A stretch of DNA of 64,000 nucleotides from Streptomyces venezuelae (GTDB taxonomy: Bacteria > Actinomycetota > Actinomycetes > Streptomycetales > Streptomycetaceae): assembly GCF_008642315.1 (NCBI RefSeq), contig NZ_CP029192.1, positions 6,448,001-6,512,000 of the forward strand. Reading direction: 5' to 3'. A program made the translations under genes and the position numbers. This document shows positions 59,496 to 64,000 of the stretch, piece after piece (position 1 is the stretch's first letter; every line of letters begins with the position of its first letter). The notes beneath the pieces were generated by a model. The model was not told the origin of the DNA and did no database searches. It was given only the letters and a program-made list of their open reading frames with translations.

Positions 59496-60908
59496 TCAGC
59501 GGACGGGGACGCCGAGCAGCGGCCAGAGCGTCACGGCGAAGAGCAGGACGAGCGCGGCGGTCAGCGGCGCCAGGACCGCGGAGAGCCGCAGCAGGTCCCG
59601 CGGGGTGTAGGTGGGCGTGCCCGGGATGTCGGCGAAGAGGGTGACCGGCTTCGCGGAGGCGGGCAGGGTGTGGCAGAACCCGGCCGCGGCCGTGGAGGCG
59701 AGCGCCGCGGCGACCGGGTTGACGCCCGCGCCGATCGCCGCCGCCACGACCAGCGGCACCAGGACCGAGGACCGGGCCGAGCGGGACTGCAGGACGAGGT
59801 GCGCGGCTGTGCTGACCGCGACGACCACGGCGAGGAACAGCCATGCGGGAAGGTCCAGGGGCAGCCCGGACACCAGCCACTTCGCCGCTCCCGAGTCGGC
59901 GAGCGCGACGCCCATCGCCATCGTCGCCGCCATGAACAGGAGCAGCGCCCAGGGAACCGTCTTGAGGGCGTCCTTGAGGCCGACGGTGCCGAGGGCGGGG
60001 GAGGCGGCCACCACGGCTCCGATCAGCGCGACGACGGCGGGCGGCACCTGGTGGAGCGGTTCGCTGCACCACAGGGCGACGACGGTCGCGAGGAGCAGGG
60101 CGCAGCGCGTCTCGGCGGGTTCCCAGGGGCCGGTGACGGGCTGTTCGCTGTGTTCCTGGAGCTGGTCGAGGGTGATGCGGACCGGACCCTCGCGGTCGGC
60201 GCGCCGCGTCGTCGTCAACAGGACGGCTTCCGCCGCCAGATGGGAGGACACCATGGCGAGCGGCAGCCCGAGCAGCAGCCACTGCGTGAAGCCGATCCGC
60301 TCACCGGTCGCCTCCCACAGGACCGACACCGTGATCAGATGTGCCCCCGCACCGATCAGGGTCGCGACCGCGGACAGAAGGATCACGGTCGGAAAGAGCA
60401 GTGCGAGCATCACGACCAGTCGCTTCCGGTCGGCGAGGACCTTGGCGAGCGCGAGGAAGACGGGCAGCGCGAGCGCGGCGCGCCCCGACGTCGCCGGCAC
60501 CGCGAAGGCGGTCACGACCAGCGCCGCGGTCGTCAGATGCGTCAACTGCCGTACGGCGCCCGCCCCGCTGACCAGGAACGCCGCCGCACGCCCCGCGAGC
60601 CCGCTGCGCGCCACGGCCGCCGCGAGGACGAAGGCACAGATCAGCAGCCACACCGTCTCGTCGCCGAGGGTGCCGAACAGGGTGTCGCTGCTGATCACAC
60701 CGGTCGCGGTGAGGGCGAGCCCGGCGCCGAGCGCGATGTACGTGTCGTCGACCGGCGTGGCGATCCAGGCGCAGGTCGCCAGCGCGAAGACGGCGAGGGT
60801 GAGACGGGCGTCGCCGCCGAGGCCCGGGAAGTTGCCGGGCACCGCGAGCAGCGCGCACAGACTGAGCGCCGCGCAGAGGGGCACGGCCTGGCGCAGGTTC
60901 AAGGTCAC
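59496..60908 (-). CDS. SLC13-type anion/dicarboxylate permease
   Basis: A 470-residue membrane protein with about 11-12 hydrophobic segments. The layout matches the divalent anion:sodium symporter family, with paired re-entrant-like regions (around FAVPATSGRAALALPVFLAL and ASTAAAGFCHTLPASAKPVTL) that hold Ser/Thr-rich substrate loops. The substrate may be a carboxylate. The GTG at 60908 has no clear Shine-Dalgarno. About 35 bases upstream lies a 26-bp motif shared with the promoter region of the small secreted protein gene, so the gene is probably controlled by the adjacent two-component system. It is followed by the glycerate kinase gene. Confidence 0.83.
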   Translation of the reverse strand: MTLNLRQAVPLCAALSLCALLAVPGNFPGLGGDARLTLAVFALATCAWIATPVDDTYIALGAGLALTATGVISSDTLFGTLGDETVWLLICAFVLAAAVARSGLAGRAAAFLVSGAGAVRQLTHLTTAALVVTAFAVPATSGRAALALPVFLALAKVLADRKRLVVMLALLFPTVILLSAVATLIGAGAHLITVSVLWEATGERIGFTQWLLLGLPLAMVSSHLAAEAVLLTTTRRADREGPVRITLDQLQEHSEQPVTGPWEPAETRCALLLATVVALWCSEPLHQVPPAVVALIGAVVAASPALGTVGLKDALKTVPWALLLFMAATMAMGVALADSGAAKWLVSGLPLDLPAWLFLAVVVAVSTAAHLVLQSRSARSSVLVPLVVAAAIGAGVNPVAAALASTAAAGFCHTLPASAKPVTLFADIPGTPTYTPRDLLRLSAVLAPLTAALVLLFAVTLWPLLGVPVR

Positions 60909-60942
60909 GCGGTTCAGCGTGGTGCGGGGCCGTGAGCCCTCA

Positions 60943-60968
60943 ATGAGGCCCAGATGAAGGAAACTTCA
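60943..60968 (-). promoter_or_regulatory. shared 26-bp motif, copy 1
   Basis: On the plus strand it begins ATGAGGC and contains GATGAAG, ending TTCA. It has 21 of 26 positions identical with 63433-63458. The ATGAGG/ATGAAG pair at 11-base spacing is the direct-repeat form expected for an OmpR-type regulator. It lies 34 bases before the permease start. Confidence 0.6.
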
Positions 60969-60982
60969 CCCGGACCGGTGGT

Positions 60983-61645
60983 TCACTCCGGCAGCCGGTA
61001 CCCCATCCCGCGCACCGTCTCGACCCGCTCCGACCCCAGCTTCTTGCGCAGCGCCCGCACGTACACGTCCACGATGTTGGAGCCCGGGTCGAAGTCGTAC
61101 CCCCACACGTGCGACAGGATCTGCTCCCGCGAGAGCACCTGACCGGGATGGCGCAGGAACAGTTCCAGGAGTACGAATTCACGCGCCGTCAGATCCACCG
61201 TGCGCCCCGCCGAACGCGCCCTGCGCGTCCGCAGGTCCAGCGTGACCTCGCCGCTGCGCAACACCGTCACCTCGGGCGCCCCGGCCGCCGTGCGCAGCCG
61301 CAGCCGCACCCGGGCAAGCAGCTCCTCGAAGCGGAACGGCTTGGTCATCCAGTCGTCCGCGCCGCCCTCCAGACCCGCCACGGTGTCCCGCACCGAGTCC
61401 CGCGCGGTCAACACGATGACGGGCGTGGTCACCCGGGCCTCGCGCAGCTGCCGCAGGACCGTGAAGCCGTCCTTGCCCGGCAGGCCGATGTCCAGGACGA
61501 TCAGGTCGAAGCCGCCGGTCAGGGCGTAGTCGTAGGCGCTCTCGCCGTCGGCGACCACCGTGGTCGTGAAGCCGTTGGCGCGCAGCCCCTTCTCGACGAA
61601 GGACGCGATGCGCTCCTCGTCCTCGACGATCAGTATCCGGTTCAC
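60983..61645 (-). CDS. OmpR-family response regulator
   Basis: A 220-residue regulator. The receiver domain has Glu/Asp in IVEDEER, phospho-acceptor Asp52 (IVLDIGLPG), Thr in VLTARD and Lys in MTKPF. The winged-helix domain ends VDVYVRALRKKLG and VRGMGYRL. The GTG at 61645 overlaps the kinase stop (GTGA) and has GGAG 5 bases upstream. The system is flanked on both sides by genes carrying the shared 26-bp motif, which is likely its binding site. Confidence 0.93.
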   Translation of the reverse strand: MNRILIVEDEERIASFVEKGLRANGFTTTVVADGESAYDYALTGGFDLIVLDIGLPGKDGFTVLRQLREARVTTPVIVLTARDSVRDTVAGLEGGADDWMTKPFRFEELLARVRLRLRTAAGAPEVTVLRSGEVTLDLRTRRARSAGRTVDLTAREFVLLELFLRHPGQVLSREQILSHVWGYDFDPGSNIVDVYVRALRKKLGSERVETVRGMGYRLPE

Positions 61646-63174
61646 TGCCGCTCCGCCCCTTCCGGCTGCCCCTGAGGAAGTACGAGTACGAAGGTGGCGC
61701 CGCCGCCGTCCGTGGGCCGCAGCTCGACGCCGCCCCCGTGGCTCTCCGCGATGGCCTTGACGATGGCGAGACCGAGGCCCGCCCCGGTGGCGCGGGAGCC
61801 GCGCCGCGCGGTGCCGCGGCGGAACCGCTCGAAGATGACCCCGGTGTCCTGCGGCTGCACACCGGGCCCGCTGTCGGCGACGTACAGCTCGATGCGCCCC
61901 GCGCGCAGCCGGGAGCCGATGCCGACCCGCTGCCCGGGGGAGGTGTGCTGGACGGCGTTCTGGGCCAGCTGCACCATCGCCTGGGTGATGCGCTGCGGGT
62001 CGAGGCCCGCCTCGGCGTCGGCGACCTCGGCGAGCCGCCAGGCGCGGTCGCCGAGCGCCCGAGCCTTCACGAAGACGTCCGCGGTCAGCTCGGCGAGCTG
62101 CACGGGCTCGGGGGCGACGAAGTCGGGCCGCTCGGCCTTGGCGAGGAGCAGCAGGTCCTCGACGATGCGGCTCATCCGGTCCAGCTCCTCCGTCACGATG
62201 CGGACGGTCTCCTCGCGCTCGCCGGGACCGTCGCCCATCAGCTCCAGATGGCCGCGGACGATGGTGATGGGCGTGCGCAGTTCGTGGCCCGCGTCGTCGA
62301 CGAACTCGCGCTGCGCGGCGAACGCCCGCTCCAGACGGTCCAGCATGCCGTTGAACGTCTCGGCGAGCGCCGCGACGTCGTCCCTGCCCTGGACCGGGAT
62401 GCGCCGGGTCAGGTCCTGCTCGGTGAGCTGCGCCGCGGTCGTGCGCACCAGCCGCACCGGTCTGAGGATGCGGCCCGCGACCGCCCAGCCGATGCCCGTC
62501 GTCATCAGGAGCGCGACGCCGGAGATGGCGAGCAGCATGGTGAACACGTCGCCGGCCTTGGCCCGTTCGCCCGCGGGGTGGAAGGCCACGACGAACGCGG
62601 CGGCCGGATGAACCGCGCTCGCCCCGATCTCCACCTTCGCCCAGCGGATCTCGCCCCGGTCGCGGTGCACCGTGCCGGTCGCGTCGGGCGAGGCGAAGAC
62701 GGCGCGCAGGGCCGCGGGGTCCTCCGCCAGCGGGTGGTCGATCCGCGCCTCGCGCGACTGCTCCTTCTTGGCGGGCACCTCGCCGGTGCGGCCGACCAGA
62801 CCGAGGAGTTCCTCGTCGGGATCGGCGTACTGCCGGGACAGGAAGAGCCGCAGGAGCGGGTCGGGGTCGGTGAACCGCTCGCCCGTGTGCGGATCGACGC
62901 CCTCGCGCGCGAGGTTGGTGAACTCCGCGGTCTCCTGGGCGAGGAGCCCGTCGATGCGGTGGTCGACGTCGCGGAGCAGGACCGAGCGGGTGGTGGCCGC
63001 GACCGCCGTGAGCGCGACCGTCATCACGACGAGCAGCCACAGCAGGATGCGGACCCGGGCCGTTATCCAGCGGCGCCGGGGCTCAGCCGTCGTCGCCGGG
63101 CCCGTCGTCGTCCCGGTCGCCCCGGCCGCCGCCGTGGTCGTCGTCGGCGTCGTCGTCGCTGTTTCCGCTGTCAT
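61642..63174 (-). CDS. sensor histidine kinase
   Basis: A 510-residue kinase. The N-terminus is Thr/Ala-rich low complexity (residues 1-32), then a membrane helix (about 42-60), an extracytoplasmic domain (about 62-205), a second helix (about 210-235), a HAMP domain, the HisKA domain with His297 (DDAGHELRTP) and an ATPase domain (NAVQHT, DSGPGV, GAGLGLAIVKAI). The ATG at 63174 is the only usual start before the first helix, but it lies 92 bases inside the upstream small-protein gene in another frame. It is coupled to the response regulator by GTGA overlap. Confidence 0.9.
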   Translation of the reverse strand: MTAETATTTPTTTTAAAGATGTTTGPATTAEPRRRWITARVRILLWLLVVMTVALTAVAATTRSVLLRDVDHRIDGLLAQETAEFTNLAREGVDPHTGERFTDPDPLLRLFLSRQYADPDEELLGLVGRTGEVPAKKEQSREARIDHPLAEDPAALRAVFASPDATGTVHRDRGEIRWAKVEIGASAVHPAAAFVVAFHPAGERAKAGDVFTMLLAISGVALLMTTGIGWAVAGRILRPVRLVRTTAAQLTEQDLTRRIPVQGRDDVAALAETFNGMLDRLERAFAAQREFVDDAGHELRTPITIVRGHLELMGDGPGEREETVRIVTEELDRMSRIVEDLLLLAKAERPDFVAPEPVQLAELTADVFVKARALGDRAWRLAEVADAEAGLDPQRITQAMVQLAQNAVQHTSPGQRVGIGSRLRAGRIELYVADSGPGVQPQDTGVIFERFRRGTARRGSRATGAGLGLAIVKAIAESHGGGVELRPTDGGGATFVLVLPQGQPEGAERQ

Positions 63175-63397
63175 CGTTCGAGGGATTCTCGCTCACCGGC
63201 GGCGGGGACACTTTCTCGTCGCTCGGGGCGGGCCGCGGAGGGGCCGGCTTCGAGGACGGCGAACCGCTTTCCAGCTCCACCTTGGGCGGCGCCTTGGGCT
63301 GCTCGGGGCTGTCCGTCAGGACGTAGCTGGTCGCGGCGATGCCGAGCGGGATCGCGACGACGGCGGCCAGGGCGGCCATGCGGTGGGAGAAGACCAT
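63083..63397 (-). CDS. small secreted hydrophilic acidic protein
   Basis: A 104-residue protein. A signal peptide or membrane anchor (MVFSHRMAALAAVVAIPLGIAATSYVL) is followed by a Pro/Ser/Lys linker and a very acidic Asp/Gly tail (NSDDDADDDHGGG and onward), which may bind cations such as calcium. It overlaps the kinase gene by 92 bases in a different frame. The 26-bp shared motif lies about 36 bases before the ATG at 63397. Location suggests it is a target of, or an accessory to, the two-component system (inference). Its function is unknown. Confidence 0.72.
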   Translation of the reverse strand: MVFSHRMAALAAVVAIPLGIAATSYVLTDSPEQPKAPPKVELESGSPSSKPAPPRPAPSDEKVSPPPVSENPSNDDSGNSDDDADDDHGGGRGDRDDDGPGDDG

Positions 63398-63432
63398 GAC
63401 TGTGAGGGTGCGCGACGGACCGCGCCGTCAGG

Positions 63433-63458
63433 ATGAGGCGCGGATGAAGAAACCCTCA
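63433..63458 (-). promoter_or_regulatory. shared 26-bp motif, copy 2
   Basis: Same motif as at 60943-60968, 21 of 26 positions identical, in the same orientation relative to the downstream gene. It lies 35 bases before the start of the small secreted protein gene. The distance to the start codon is within one or two bases of that in copy 1. Confidence 0.6.
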
Positions 63459-63487
63459 TGCGGGGAGCGTGCCGGAGCTCCGGACGG

Positions 63488-63769
63488 TCAGGAGTCGAGG
63501 CCGATCGCGAAGGCGGCTTCGAGGTCGTGCTGCGAGTACGTGCGGAAGGCGACGTGCGTGTCCGTGCCCTCGACGCCGGGGATCTTGCTGATCCGGCCGG
63601 GGATGACGTCCGCCAAGTCGTCGTGGCGCGGCACGCGCACCATCGCGATCAGGTCGTACGTACCGGTCACGGAGAAGACCTCACTGACCGAGTCGAGCGC
63701 GGCGATCGACTCGGCGATCTCCGGAATCCGGTCCACGCTGGTCTTGATGAGCACGATCGCGGTGATCAC
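63488..63769 (-). CDS. Lrp/AsnC-type ligand-binding (RAM) domain protein
   Basis: A 93-residue protein equal to the RAM domain of Lrp/AsnC regulators without the DNA-binding part: MITAIVLIKTSVDRIPEIAE, VFSVTGTYDLIAMVRV and the Gly/Asp ligand loop. Such proteins bind amino acids and may assemble with full-length Lrp-type regulators. The GTG overlaps the rhomboid gene stop (GTGA) and has GGGAG about 10 bases upstream, so the two are coupled. Confidence 0.85.
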   Translation of the reverse strand: MITAIVLIKTSVDRIPEIAESIAALDSVSEVFSVTGTYDLIAMVRVPRHDDLADVIPGRISKIPGVEGTDTHVAFRTYSQHDLEAAFAIGLDS

Positions 63770-64000
63770 GGCTGGCTGTCTCCCTCGGTGGCCGGTGCGC
63801 TGCCTTTCACACGCACTCTAGTCCTCCGCAGACTCCACCCCCACGCGAAGAGGAACCCGAGCGAGAAGCCCACGAGGTGCGCCAGATAGGCCACACCCGT
63901 GCCCTTGCCCCCTTGCCCCGCCGCCAGCCACTGCAGCGCCACCCAGAACGGCAGCACCACCCATGCGGGAAAGCGCAGCGGCAGGAAGAAGAGGAACGGG
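63766..64000 (-). CDS. rhomboid-family intramembrane protease, C-terminal part
   Basis: The gene enters from the right edge and only its last 77 or so residues are visible. YLAHLVGFSLGFLFAWGW carries the catalytic His and the Gly zipper of the last core helix, and PLRFPAWVVLPFWVALQW is the preceding helix pair. The Ser motif lies outside the window. Its stop overlaps the RAM-protein start. Function: cleavage of substrates within the membrane; the substrate is unknown. Confidence 0.8.
   Translation of the reverse strand, partial: PFLFFLPLRFPAWVVLPFWVALQWLAAGQGGKGTGVAYLAHLVGFSLGFLFAWGWSLRRTRVRVKGSAPATEGDSQP

Noticed and set aside
61646..63040. A 685-residue fusion of the response regulator with an upstream domain
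   Set aside because: The upstream part is the kinase gene read in another frame; the regulator begins at the GTG at 61645 with a ribosome site.
1..64000. tRNA genes, insertion sequences, prophage or defence genes
   Set aside because: No tRNA-like cloverleaf or CCA-end arrangement, transposase, integrase, or restriction/toxin-antitoxin motifs were recognised in any frame.

Overview
The window is chromosomal DNA from a high-GC actinobacterium, almost certainly a Streptomyces. The evidence is third-position GC bias in every gene, frequent GTG starts, many start codons placed about 6 bases after a TANNNT -10 box, a homodimeric-type AceE with a two-lipoyl-domain E2, and an actinobacterial cytochrome bcc-aa3 gene set (ctaCDF, ctaE, qcrCAB) with a diheme QcrC. 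From memory the gene order resembles the aceE-sucB-lpd to trpD region of the S. coelicolor chromosome; I could not check this. I see no tRNA, rRNA, prophage, insertion sequence or CRISPR array. This is core-chromosome DNA, not an island.

Layout. 1-12.4 kb: mixed genes, including the C-terminal part of a TPR-type regulator, a secreted GH20 hexosaminidase, an FAD oxidoreductase, a TIGR01777 epimerase, a GNAT enzyme, a SpoIIE-type phosphatase, a TetR/SDR divergent pair with a palindromic operator, a lone CheB methylesterase domain, a DUF4240 protein, a second SDR and a WYL regulator. 12.5-21.3 kb: central carbon metabolism (aceE, its neighbouring GntR regulator, sucB, lpd) and leucyl aminopeptidase pepA. 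21.5-29.2 kb: nucleotide-loop genes for cobalamin (cobS, cobT, a cobU fusion) interleaved with a lysyl-phosphatidylglycerol-transferase-like gene, a rhomboid-like membrane gene and a zinc-ribbon methyltransferase.

29.3-36 kb: a lipoprotein HtrA-type protease, a methyltransferase, a DUF3043 membrane protein, pspA with its partner gene, and a NarL-type two-component system next to an RND transporter (36-39.2 kb). 39.2-45.5 kb: nadA, an A-type Fe-S carrier, a membrane-anchored protein of unknown function, a small unknown gene, a PfkB-family kinase and a cysteine desulfurase fused to a TusA domain. 45.9-55.3 kb: the respiratory genes, interrupted by an L,D-transpeptidase and a degenerate receiver protein. 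55.4-64 kb: trpD, a SAM-IV-like riboswitch in front of a class-V aminotransferase, glycerate kinase, an SLC13 permease, an OmpR-type two-component system with a small secreted acidic protein, an Lrp-type RAM-domain protein and the end of a rhomboid protease.

The most interesting signals are regulatory. A perfect 17-bp palindrome lies on the predicted aceE promoter. A 26-bp motif (21/26 identical) occurs about 35 bp before the start codons of two genes flanking one two-component system. A 7-codon leader ORF with a good Shine-Dalgarno overlaps the start of a membrane gene. A palindromic element appears to be inserted in frame in the riboswitch-controlled aminotransferase. Many TANNNT boxes lie close to start codons, suggesting leaderless genes. 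No anti-phage or otherwise obviously undescribed multi-gene system was recognised.
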